NCBI GenBank assembly: GCA_004357005.1
Contig: SMWH01000105.1
Span: forward strand, 1-5,410
Direction: 5' to 3'
From: Gammaproteobacteria bacterium
GTDB taxonomy: Bacteria; Pseudomonadota; Gammaproteobacteria; SMWH01
DNA: 5,410 nt
Numbering within the stretch: position 1 is the stretch's first letter; each line of letters opens with the position of its first letter. The translations under genes and the position numbers were made by a program. A model generated the notes under the pieces. The model was given only the letters and a program-made list of their open reading frames with translations. It did no database searches and was not told where the DNA came from. Of the stretch, positions 1-5,410 are shown in pieces.

Positions 1-339
1 AAGGTTGTCCGGTTCTCCGGCGAGTACGGCCTGGACCATGTCCAGCGCCTTGACCTCGTCACCCTCGCGCTGGCGATTGAGTGTGGCGATCGCCAGGTTG
101 ATCCGCGCGTCGGTCCAGGCAGGATTGGCGCCCGCGAGTTCGGCGAATACCGCTTCCGCGCTCTCGTAGTCGAATCGCCCCATCAGGGCGACACCCCGGT
201 TGTTTTCGGCAATGGCCGCCGCATCAGCTTCGAATTCGCTGGAGCTTTGCTGACAAGCGCCCAGCACCAGCGTCGCGACCATCAACGCTGCTCTCCAGCA
301 CTGGATTCTCGACCAATGGCCCGTATATTTCGTTTTCAT
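1..339 (-). CDS. TPR-type lipoprotein, N-terminal part (runs off the left edge)
   Basis: The reading frame starts with ATG at 339-337 and stays open to the window edge, giving 113 residues with no stop. It begins MKTKYTGHW with a basic n-region, then a hydrophobic stretch (about residues 17-28) ending in the lipobox LGAC with Cys29. Gln at +2 suggests outer-membrane sorting. After a Ser/Ala-rich linker, residues 46-73 fit a tetratricopeptide repeat (N-x-G-x-A-L then G54, Y58, A61, F65, P73), and residues 77-110 look like a second, looser repeat (DARINLAIATLNR). The ATG overlaps the upstream amidase stop in an ATGA junction, so the two are translationally coupled. Similar N-termini are known to me from larger proteins with C-terminal FG-GAP/ASPIC-UnbV domains, but that part would lie outside the window, so this is only a suggestion. 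The lipoprotein and TPR calls are firm; partners and function are unknown. Confidence 0.8.
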   Translation of the reverse strand, partial: MKTKYTGHWSRIQCWRAALMVATLVLGACQQSSSEFEADAAAIAENNRGVALMGRFDYESAEAVFAELAGANPAWTDARINLAIATLNRQREGDEVKALDMVQAVLAGEPDNL

Positions 340-1331
340 CTGTCTCTCAGTTTCCCTTTAGCCCGGCGAATTCGTTCGCGCAATGATTCCACGGTTATCA
401 GCGACTCACCACCATCCGGGTCAAGCCATTCGCTGTTCATGTACGGATGGATGCCGCTGCGCAGATGGGATCGCATGTCGTGGCCTTGCCTGCGCTCCCG
501 TTCAGCTCTCAGCGCCGCCAGATCCACAGGCCCCACCACGACCTTCTCCCCGGGTCCTGGATCCGCCTGGGACAGTACACGCCCGTCATAGTCCACCACC
601 ATGCTGCCCCCGGGCCAGCTGAACGGCGGGTAGTTGGACATGGATGCGCCCTGGTTGGCCGCCACCACGTAGACCGTGTTCTCCACCGCGCGGGCGCGAT
701 TGAAGAGTGTCCACCAGTCCATGGGTGGCACAGCACCCCAGGGGTCCATGTATGCGGATACTCGCAGGATAATTTCCGCCCCGTTGAAGGCGATCTGGCG
801 AATGGTTTCCGGAAACAGCCAGTCATAGCAGATTGCCACACCCAGTTTTCCCAGATCCGTATCCACCACCGGAAACGGCTCAAGGTCATAGTCCGGTATA
901 TCGTGCGGGCTGGTGTGCACTTCCCAGGGAATCCAGGGATTGACCTTGCGGTACTTGGAGAGCACGCCGGTGGGTCCGATCAGCACCGTGGTGTTGAACA
1001 GGGCCCCGGGCCAGGCGTCATCCACTTCGAGAAAACTCCCGGTCTGAATGTAACACCCGAACTCACGGCACAGCTTTTCATAGGCATCCGTGTGTTCGTT
1101 GGGCAGTTCAACACTGAGCCTTTCACGAAGCTTCTCAGCCGTCTCGTAGATCGGCGCGGCGTGGGCGAATTCAGGGAATACAAGCAGGCGGACATCGAAA
1201 AAAGGCGCGTAGCCCTCGATCGTGTCCCTGATCATGGTGCACATCCGGCGGGTCCTTTCGCCGATCTCATCCCGCGTCCTTGCCGCGGGGAAGTCGGTCT
1301 GGCAGGCCGCCACATGGTAACGGTCCGGCAT
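336..1331 (-). CDS. Carbon-nitrogen hydrolase, aliphatic-amidase-like (nitrilase superfamily)
   Basis: This cytosolic enzyme of 331 residues probably hydrolyses an amide to acid plus ammonia through a Cys-Glu-Lys site. Numbered from the ATG at 1331, the nitrilase-superfamily residues are visible: Glu54 in FPEF, Lys129 in KYRK, and Cys168 in AICYDW. Glu137 lies eight residues after the Lys, as does the fourth catalytic Glu of aliphatic amidases such as AmiE. The segments YRKVNPWIPWE and AEIILRVSAYMDP also resemble AmiE (YRK-PW-P-E, AELIVR-YM-P), so amidase is preferred over nitrilase. The substrate cannot be read from sequence. No signal peptide is seen. A TTG at 1340 would add three residues, but ATG at 1331 is preferred because MPDRYHVAACQTD starts right at the first beta strand. 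No Shine-Dalgarno precedes either start. The TGA at 338-336 overlaps the next gene's ATG, so the amidase is the first gene of a pair. Confidence 0.88.
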   Translation of the reverse strand: MPDRYHVAACQTDFPAARTRDEIGERTRRMCTMIRDTIEGYAPFFDVRLLVFPEFAHAAPIYETAEKLRERLSVELPNEHTDAYEKLCREFGCYIQTGSFLEVDDAWPGALFNTTVLIGPTGVLSKYRKVNPWIPWEVHTSPHDIPDYDLEPFPVVDTDLGKLGVAICYDWLFPETIRQIAFNGAEIILRVSAYMDPWGAVPPMDWWTLFNRARAVENTVYVVAANQGASMSNYPPFSWPGGSMVVDYDGRVLSQADPGPGEKVVVGPVDLAALRAERERRQGHDMRSHLRSGIHPYMNSEWLDPDGGESLITVESLRERIRRAKGKLRDR

Positions 1332-1350
1332 GGCACGCAATTATACAACC
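1329..1350 (-). promoter_or_regulatory. Probable promoter of the amidase operon, possibly leaderless
   Basis: On the minus strand a perfect TATAAT occupies 1345-1340, directly preceded by TG (1347-1346). The last base of this -10 box is only 8 nt from the A of the ATG at 1331. Transcription would therefore start at or within a base or two of the start codon, which also explains why no Shine-Dalgarno is present. No convincing -35 hexamer is seen at 16-18 nt spacing (ACACCC at 17 nt). The -10 match is direct observation; promoter activity and leaderless translation are inference. Confidence 0.5.
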
Positions 1351-1382
1351 CACGGAATCCTCGGGTGTTTGAACTGACCCTG

Positions 1383-1419
1383 TGCTATCTTCCCCGCCTC
1401 TCAGGCAAGGAGGCAGACC
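1383..1419 (+). promoter_or_regulatory. yajQ promoter (extended -10) and Shine-Dalgarno
   Basis: TGCTATCTT at 1383-1391 fits an extended -10 element (TGn plus TATCTT). No good -35 is present, as expected for extended -10 promoters. Predicted transcription start is near 1398, leaving a leader of about 20 nt. AAGGAGG at 1407-1413 is a near-perfect Shine-Dalgarno, 6 nt before the ATG at 1420, and fixes the start of yajQ. The ribosome site is near certain; the -10 is a moderate call. Confidence 0.6.
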
Positions 1420-1902
1420 ATGCCCTCATTCGACGCCGTCTCGCAGATAGACGATCACGAACTCACCAATGCCCTGGACCAGGCGAACCGGGAAATCACC
1501 AACCGCTACGATTTCAAGGGTTCCGGGGCCCGGATCGAGCACAGCGACGCGGGGTTGACGCTCGAGGCCCAGAACGAATTCCAGATCAAACAGATGCAGG
1601 ACATTCTCTTCGCCCGCGCTGTCAAGCGAGGCATCGACCTGATGGTCTTCGACGCGGGGGAGATCGAGGAGACCAATAACCGTGCGCGCCAGGCGATTCA
1701 GCTTCGCCGGGGAATCAACCAGGAAACCGCCAGGAAACTCGTCAAGCTGGTCAAGGATGCCAAACTCAAGGTACAGACCGCCATCCAGGGTGACGTGGTC
1801 CGGATATCCGGAAAGAAACGCGATGATCTGCAGTCAGTGATCGCCCTGTTGCGCGACTCAGAACTTGGACTGCCGCTGCAGTTCATCAACTATCGGGACT
1901 GA
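1420..1902 (+). CDS. yajQ: YajQ family cyclic-di-GMP-binding / nucleotide-binding protein
   Basis: The protein has 160 residues against about 163 for E. coli YajQ and is clearly a member of this family (UPF0234). Family signatures are visible throughout: the start MPSFDAVSQID, the NRYDFKG segment near residues 28-34, LVKDAKLKVQTAIQGD at about 109-124, ISGKKRDDLQ at about 128-137, and the C-terminal end LPLQFINYRD. Known members fold into two ferredoxin-like/RNP-type halves. They bind nucleotides, and in Xanthomonas the homologue binds cyclic-di-GMP and acts with a LysR-type regulator. Whether this copy senses cyclic-di-GMP cannot be read from the sequence. It is cytosolic with no signal peptide. 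It stands alone on the plus strand, divergent from the amidase operon and convergent with the small lipoprotein, so it is probably transcribed singly. The start is fixed by the AAGGAGG Shine-Dalgarno at 1407-1413. No damage or unusual residues were seen. Confidence 0.97.
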   Translation: MPSFDAVSQIDDHELTNALDQANREITNRYDFKGSGARIEHSDAGLTLEAQNEFQIKQMQDILFARAVKRGIDLMVFDAGEIEETNNRARQAIQLRRGINQETARKLVKLVKDAKLKVQTAIQGDVVRISGKKRDDLQSVIALLRDSELGLPLQFINYRD

Positions 1903-1916
1903 TTATTCCCCCAATC

Positions 1917-1932
1917 GCGCCACGCATGGCGC
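1917..1932. other. Short hairpin downstream of yajQ
   Basis: GCGCCA (1917-1922) and TGGCGC (1927-1932) form a perfect 6-bp stem with a 4-base CGCA loop, 15 nt after the yajQ stop. It is followed by CCCTGCC and has no T-tract on either strand, so it is not a standard intrinsic terminator. It could protect the 3' end of the mRNA or be chance in GC-rich DNA. Confidence 0.35.
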
Positions 1933-1948
1933 CCCTGCCGTGGGGTAT

Positions 1949-1998
1949 GAATCGCAGCTTGTAGGAGCGGCCCAGTTCAAAAACGAGGGCCGCGATTC
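1949..1998 (+). repeat. REP-like palindromic element (GTAGGAGCGG type)
   Basis: GTAGGAGCGG at 1961-1970 begins a palindrome: GCGGCCC (1967-1973) pairs perfectly with GGGCCGC (1987-1993) around a 13-base loop. A flanking pair, GAATCGC (1949-1955) and GCGATTC (1992-1998), is also perfectly complementary and overlaps the inner right arm by two bases, so two alternative foldings compete. GTAGGAGCGG...CCGCGATT is the typical shape of REP elements in Pseudomonas and other gammaproteobacteria, which are thought to be mobilised by RAYT (Y1-type) transposases. It lies between the convergent 3' ends of yajQ and the small lipoprotein gene, a usual REP location. It may act as a 3'-end stabiliser or bidirectional transcription barrier. 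No second copy is in the window, so its repeat status rests on motif recognition. Confidence 0.6.
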
Positions 1999-2008
1999 TT
2001 TCTTGATC

Positions 2009-2431
2009 TCATTGCCACCGGGCGTTGATCAGCTTCCATTCCCCGTCATCGAGACGCCAGCCGCTGACCATGACGTAGTCTTTCCCGCGCTCGGGCAACC
2101 AGCTCTGGGAACCGGTCAACAGCGCGTGGAAGCTGGCGGTCGCCCGGTCATCGCGCACCTGGATTTTCACTGACCGCACCACAACACCGATATTCCTGTT
2201 GCGGATCTGGTGATACCGCAGCAAACGCTCCACATCGATCCGCCCGGACACCTCGGCAGGACCGCTGAAGTCTGTCGCCACGTGCTCCATGAAGTCTCCG
2301 GGACGTTTCTGCTCAACAGCCTCCACCATGGCATCGATCGCCGCGTGAATACGCGCCTCATCCGGCGGTTTTGAACAACCCGCGAAGGTCAGGAATAGCA
2401 GGAGAAAAACAAACGCGGCACAGCGCACCAT
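2009..2431 (-). CDS. Small lipoprotein, possible NTF2/SnoaL-like fold
   Basis: The protein has 140 residues from the ATG at 2431. Residues 1-18 form a type II signal peptide (one Arg, then a very hydrophobic core FVFLLLFLTF) ending in a FAGC lipobox with Cys19; Ser at +2 predicts outer-membrane anchoring. The mature part starts with an Ala/Glu-rich helix (DEARIHAAIDAMVEAVEQK), followed by alternating strands with VVVRSVKIQVRDDRATASF and a Trp-rich end WRLDDGEWKLINARW. Helix first, then a curved sheet ending in W-x-hydrophobic strands, is typical of the NTF2-like superfamily; no catalytic set is recognised. The start overlaps the ligase stop: GTG at 2434-2432 and ATG at 2431-2429 both touch the TGA at 2433-2431. 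ATG is chosen by codon preference, while GTG would add one residue. It is the last gene of the minus-strand run, and the tight junction points to co-translation with the ligase. The function is unknown. Confidence 0.85.
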   Translation of the reverse strand: MVRCAAFVFLLLFLTFAGCSKPPDEARIHAAIDAMVEAVEQKRPGDFMEHVATDFSGPAEVSGRIDVERLLRYHQIRNRNIGVVVRSVKIQVRDDRATASFHALLTGSQSWLPERGKDYVMVSGWRLDDGEWKLINARWQ

Positions 2432-4335
2432 CACTTCTCGGCCAGGGAATTTTCCATCAGTTGCGCCGCAACGCCAATCAGATCCCGTTCGGTCACCAGA
2501 CCAACCAGGCGATCATCCTTGATGACGGGCAAACAACTGACCTGATGCTCGCGCATCATTCGTATGACGTCCGTCGTTGAGGTTTCCGGAGTCACCGTGA
2601 ACGGGTCGGCCTTCATCACCTCCCGCACCGGGATGCCCTCACCCTTTCCTCGCGCCACCATCCGCAACAAGTCGCGATGTGATACGAGCCCGACGAGTTT
2701 TCCCTGGTCGTCTTCCACCGGAACGTGGCGGATGTGCTCCCACTCCATGAGACTGGCCGCAAAATCAACCAGATCGTCCGGATGCACCGTAAACAGATCC
2801 GTGACCATGAACTGACCCACCGCGCGATAGCTTTCGCGCCAGTCTCCGGACCGGTCCAGTTCAGCCAGCGGCCAGGTATGCACCGGTTCGCCGGTTTTCT
2901 GATTCGCGACGATGGCGGAGGTCACATTACGCAGACGTTGATCCATGGAACCAGCCTCTTCCATGTTCGCCAGCGAACGCAGCATCCAGCGCGCACCAGT
3001 CTGCCCATTTTCGACTCGCGCCTGGATCACGCCCAGGTAGTGATCGATCTCGCCCTTGTCGACCCCCGCGGCTTCCAGTCCTTCCCGCGCCTGGGGCAAC
3101 AACGTGTTGAGAATCAGGTCCGATGCGGGTTCGTGCTCACCGTGAATCCAGGTCAGCTGCGCCTTCAGCCCTTCCCGGGCCGCGCCAAAGAAATTCGCTT
3201 TCGCCTCACCGAAATCCATGTGTTCACGGATGTCGTCGATTTCCCCACCGAGCCCCGCCATGAGACCGAAAAAGAAAGCGGCGTTGGCCACTTCATCCAG
3301 CACCGACGGCCCTGATGGCAACACCCGGTTCTCGATACGCAGATGGGCCTGACCATTGCGGACCCCGTAACAGGCGCGGTTCCACCGGTAGACGGTTCCA
3401 TTTTGCAGCCGCAACGCGTTGAGTTGTGGCGGTTTTCCCGCATCGATCAGCGCCATGGGATCTTCTTCGTAATCGTTGGTTAACAGCACGCGGAACCGGG
3501 AAATGTCCTCGCGGAAGATCTCCAGCACCGACTCATTGATCCATGAGTCTCCGAAATGCACTCGTGGTCTGACGCCCCGGGCCTGATGTGCCTCTGACCG
3601 CGAATCCACGGAATGCTCGAACACCGCGATGCGCGATTCCAACCACAGCCGTTTGCCCAGCAACAGCGGTGAGTTCACGGCTGCCGCCATCACGGGCGCC
3701 GCGACCGCCTGGGCCAGATTATAGAGGAGCGCGAATTCCCCGGGCGCCACCTGGAAGTGGATCTGGAAACTCGTGTTGACCGCTTCCAGCATCACGTTGT
3801 TGTGCTTGATATTGAGCTGATCGATCCCCGAAACGGTGAACTGAAAATCGGCGCCGCGCTGTTCCATGAGCGTACGGTTGAGTTCGAAATAGCGCGGAAT
3901 CGGCACCATATTGTCGAGACTGAGATCCGATTGACGCAGGGTCGGCAGGATACCTACCAGTACTACGTCCCCACCGAGGCTGTTGGCGGCAACACAGGCT
4001 TTGTTCAGGCAATCCTGGATCTCGGCTTCGAGTTTGCTGAGGCATTTCCCGCCCAGTTCCAGCGGGGACAGATTGCACTCGAGGTTGAAACGTCCCAGTT
4101 CGTAGGTGAAGCGCGGGTCATCGATGGCGTCCAGCACTTCCATGGCGATGGGCGCTGGCCGGCTGGCCCGGTCCACCAGGAACATTTCCTGCTCGGCCCC
4201 GATGCGCCGCACACCGGATTCGAACATGTCCATATCCAGCATTCGCTCCAGGGCCCGGACGTCGTCCAGGAGAAGCTTCATGAAGTTACGGCGCAGTTCC
4301 TCGCCGGAGTCCTGCCGGACGTTGAAATCACCCAT
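2431..4335 (-). CDS. Carboxylate-amine ligase (GCS2 family) fused to a C-terminal CBS-domain pair
   Basis: The 634-residue cytosolic protein has two parts. Residues about 40-430 match the GCS2 family (glutamate-cysteine ligase type 2/YbdK-like), ATP-dependent ligases joining a carboxylate to an amine. Visible signatures are IGAEQEMFLVD (45-55) with the metal/ATP-site acidic pair Glu48/Glu50, NTSFQIHFQV (187-196), and HLRIENRVLPSGP (331-343) with Arg333, Glu335 and Arg337. After a helical linker come two CBS domains, about 508-562 and 571-625. Each keeps the G-x-x-S/T-x-x-D adenosyl-binding motif: GLVSHRD (549-555) and GLVTERD (612-618). AMP, ADP, ATP or a related nucleotide may therefore tune activity. 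Whether the substrate is glutamate and cysteine is unknown, so no gene symbol is given. The ATG at 4335 is used because an in-frame TAA lies three codons upstream, but its Shine-Dalgarno is poorly placed. Its TGA overlaps the downstream lipoprotein start. Confidence 0.9.
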   Translation of the reverse strand: MGDFNVRQDSGEELRRNFMKLLLDDVRALERMLDMDMFESGVRRIGAEQEMFLVDRASRPAPIAMEVLDAIDDPRFTYELGRFNLECNLSPLELGGKCLSKLEAEIQDCLNKACVAANSLGGDVVLVGILPTLRQSDLSLDNMVPIPRYFELNRTLMEQRGADFQFTVSGIDQLNIKHNNVMLEAVNTSFQIHFQVAPGEFALLYNLAQAVAAPVMAAAVNSPLLLGKRLWLESRIAVFEHSVDSRSEAHQARGVRPRVHFGDSWINESVLEIFREDISRFRVLLTNDYEEDPMALIDAGKPPQLNALRLQNGTVYRWNRACYGVRNGQAHLRIENRVLPSGPSVLDEVANAAFFFGLMAGLGGEIDDIREHMDFGEAKANFFGAAREGLKAQLTWIHGEHEPASDLILNTLLPQAREGLEAAGVDKGEIDHYLGVIQARVENGQTGARWMLRSLANMEEAGSMDQRLRNVTSAIVANQKTGEPVHTWPLAELDRSGDWRESYRAVGQFMVTDLFTVHPDDLVDFAASLMEWEHIRHVPVEDDQGKLVGLVSHRDLLRMVARGKGEGIPVREVMKADPFTVTPETSTTDVIRMMREHQVSCLPVIKDDRLVGLVTERDLIGVAAQLMENSLAEK

Positions 4336-4354
4336 GCGTATTTACCCGGGGCAC
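4328..4354 (-). promoter_or_regulatory. Possible leader ORF overlapping the ligase start
   Basis: The only good Shine-Dalgarno upstream of the ligase is GGAGGGAG at 4365-4358. It is 22 nt from the ligase ATG (4335), too far for normal initiation. It is well placed, with 6 nt after GGAGG, for a GTG at 4354-4352. That GTG opens an eight-codon frame (MPRVNTHG) ending in TGA at 4330-4328, so the ligase ATG lies inside it, in another frame. Ribosomes ending at this TGA could step back a few bases and restart at the ATG. The geometry is directly visible; use as a leader peptide is inference. Confidence 0.3.
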
Positions 4355-4400
4355 GTGCTCCCTCCAGGACCAAGGATACCAGAGCATGAAAGTTGCGCGC
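4336..4400 (-). promoter_or_regulatory. Intergenic gap between permease and ligase, with a weak -10 candidate
   Basis: This 65-bp gap holds the Shine-Dalgarno and possible leader ORF of the ligase, and a TGGTATCCT sequence at 4381-4373 that resembles an extended -10. No matching -35 is seen. A start from this box would fall near 4366, right at the Shine-Dalgarno, which argues against it. No terminator hairpin with a T-tract follows the permease stop, so read-through from the permease is the simpler view. The palindrome GCACGTGC (4351-4358) is noted without an assigned role. Confidence 0.25.
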
Positions 4401-5410
4401 TCAGAGATCGTACAGACGCACGAGTACCACCGTAAGGATGATGAGCATCATTACTATCAGAGGCACGCCTACCCGCACGAAATCGTTAAAGCGGTATCCG
4501 CCAGCATTCATCACAAGCAGGTTTGTCTGGTAAGCCATGGGGGTCGCGAAGCTCAGGTTCGCCCCGAAAAGCACGGCCAGGATGAAGGGTTCGTAGGGCA
4601 ACGCCAGATGCTGGGCAACGCTGATGGCAATGGGTGTTCCGATCACGGCCGCGGCGTTGTTGGATACCACGTTGGTCAACAAGGCCATGAACAGCATCAT
4701 GGCACCCACCACATATATCGGAGTCATGCCCGAAGTAGCAAACAGCAGTACCTCCGCCAGGTAGTCCGCGCCACCGGTGCGCATGAGCGCCTTGCCCAGC
4801 GCCAGACTGGCAACGATCAATAGAATGATCTGGGCGTTCAGGGCCGTCCCCACGTGCCGCCAGCTGATGCATTGGGTAGCCAGCAACAACACAAAACCCG
4901 CCATCGAAGCCACGGCAATGGGCATGACACCAAAAGCAGCTGTGACGACAATACCCGCCATGATGCCCAGCGCGATGGGCGCCTTTTTGGTGTGTGGCAA
5001 TTCCGAGCTGCCATCCAGCACCAACAACTCACCCCGGTTCCTGACCTGCGCCAGGTCCTCCTGGGATCCCTGCACCAGCAGCACATCCCCTGCCTGCAGC
5101 ACAACATCCTGCAGGTCCGATACGAACTCGACACCGGCGCGGTGGATGGCGAGAACAATCAGGTTGTACGTCGTATCGAGCCGCGCGTCGCCCAGGCGAG
5201 CTCCTTCAAGACGACTGCCGGGACTGATCACCACTTCAGCGCTTTGTTGATCTTCGGCCTTGAGCGGATGGTCCTCATCCACCGGCTGGTCGCCGGAATA
5301 GAGTTTTCCACCCAATACCTGTTTATATTCGCGCAGGCTCTCCGGTTTATCGTGCACAACCAGCTTGTCCCCCGCCTGAAGAACTACATCCGGCAGCGGC
5401 GTCAGATACA
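4401..5410 (-). CDS. SLC13/DASS-type permease with RCK_C (TrkA-C) domains, C-terminal part
   Basis: The frame enters from the right edge already open and ends with TGA at 4403-4401, giving 335 visible residues; the start lies outside the window. A GTG at 5357 is not the true start because the frame continues upstream with RCK_C sequence. Residues 1-21 are the end of one RCK_C domain and about 55-125 a second. Both contain DVVLQAGD (7-14 and 101-108). From residue 143 the protein is strongly hydrophobic, with about six membrane segments. It carries TNVVSNNAAAVIGTPIA (245-261) and SFATPMAYQTNLLVMN (286-301), typical of the second half of SLC13-type permeases in the ion transporter superfamily. 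This membrane-RCK_C-RCK_C-membrane layout is that of YfbS-like inner-membrane transporters. They move anions such as dicarboxylates or sulfate; the substrate here is unknown. The RCK_C domains probably bind a small ligand in the cytosol. It lies upstream of the ligase in the same direction. Confidence 0.9.
   Translation of the reverse strand, partial: YLTPLPDVVLQAGDKLVVHDKPESLREYKQVLGGKLYSGDQPVDEDHPLKAEDQQSAEVVISPGSRLEGARLGDARLDTTYNLIVLAIHRAGVEFVSDLQDVVLQAGDVLLVQGSQEDLAQVRNRGELLVLDGSSELPHTKKAPIALGIMAGIVVTAAFGVMPIAVASMAGFVLLLATQCISWRHVGTALNAQIILLIVASLALGKALMRTGGADYLAEVLLFATSGMTPIYVVGAMMLFMALLTNVVSNNAAAVIGTPIAISVAQHLALPYEPFILAVLFGANLSFATPMAYQTNLLVMNAGGYRFNDFVRVGVPLIVMMLIILTVVLVRLYDL

Noticed and set aside
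336..1331. A true nitrilase (nitrile to acid)
   Set aside because: The spacing of catalytic Lys and second Glu, and the segments YRKVNPW and AEIILRVSAYMDP, resemble aliphatic amidases more closely; nitrilase activity cannot be excluded but is not favoured.
447..1679. A 410-residue plus-strand open frame spanning the amidase antisense strand, the promoter region and part of yajQ
   Set aside because: It runs antisense to a clearly conserved amidase and then out of frame through yajQ. The protein is rich in His, Arg, Pro and Gly with no recognisable family, as expected for a shadow frame in GC-rich DNA.
1917..1945. Intrinsic terminator for yajQ
   Set aside because: A 6-bp hairpin and a CCCC/GGGG pair (1932-1935 with 1942-1945) exist, but neither is followed by a T-tract on either strand. 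Only the hairpin was kept, as an unassigned structure.
4351..4358. GCACGTGC palindrome as a regulator binding site
   Set aside because: It is one short palindrome in GC-rich DNA, with no second site and no recognised regulator motif, so it was noted but not called.
3757..4389. A 210-residue plus-strand open frame opposite the ligase N-terminus
   Set aside because: It is fully antisense to the conserved GCS2 domain, has no ribosome site or family signature, and reads as the reverse complement of ligase codons.
4386..4823. A 145-residue plus-strand open frame opposite the permease
   Set aside because: It is a His/Gln-rich sequence produced by reading transmembrane codons in reverse. The minus-strand permease is clearly the real gene.
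4401..5357. A complete 318-residue permease starting at GTG 5357
   Set aside because: The frame stays open to the window edge with RCK_C sequence (PLPDVVLQAGDKLVV) upstream of that GTG, so the gene is cut by the window and starts elsewhere.

Overview
The window is GC-rich, densely packed chromosomal DNA from what is probably a gammaproteobacterium. The evidence is a canonical YajQ with a strong Shine-Dalgarno, two lipoproteins with type II signal peptides, and a REP-like palindrome beginning GTAGGAGCGG, a motif common in gammaproteobacterial genomes. No genus can be named from this alone. No phage, transposase, CRISPR array, tRNA or rRNA was seen, and this looks like core or household chromosome rather than a mobile island.

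Layout. (1) Positions 1-1331, minus strand: an amidase of the nitrilase superfamily is followed by a TPR-type lipoprotein that runs off the left edge. The two share an ATGA stop/start overlap and are almost certainly one operon. (2) Positions 1332-1419: a short divergent promoter region. On the minus side a perfect TATAAT lies so close to the amidase ATG that the message may be leaderless. On the plus side there is an extended -10 and a strong ribosome binding site for yajQ. (3) Positions 1420-1902, plus strand: yajQ, a small nucleotide-binding protein. (4) Positions 1903-2008: a convergent intergenic gap holding a hairpin and a solitary REP-like inverted repeat. (5) Positions 2009-5410, minus strand: a run of three genes read right to left. 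They are an SLC13-type permease with RCK_C (TrkA-C) domains, cut by the right edge; a 634-residue carboxylate-amine ligase (GCS2 family) fused to a CBS-domain pair; and a small lipoprotein overlapping the ligase stop codon.

How the genes may work together. The ligase and small lipoprotein are translationally linked (GTGATG junction), and the permease lies 65 bp upstream in the same direction, so all three may be co-transcribed. The permease carries cytosolic RCK_C domains and the ligase carries CBS domains, both ligand-sensing modules, which fits regulated transport and metabolism of a small acid or amine compound; this is inference. The oddest regulatory detail is a possible eight-codon leader ORF with a well-spaced Shine-Dalgarno that overlaps the ligase start, while the ligase ATG itself has no well-placed ribosome binding site.
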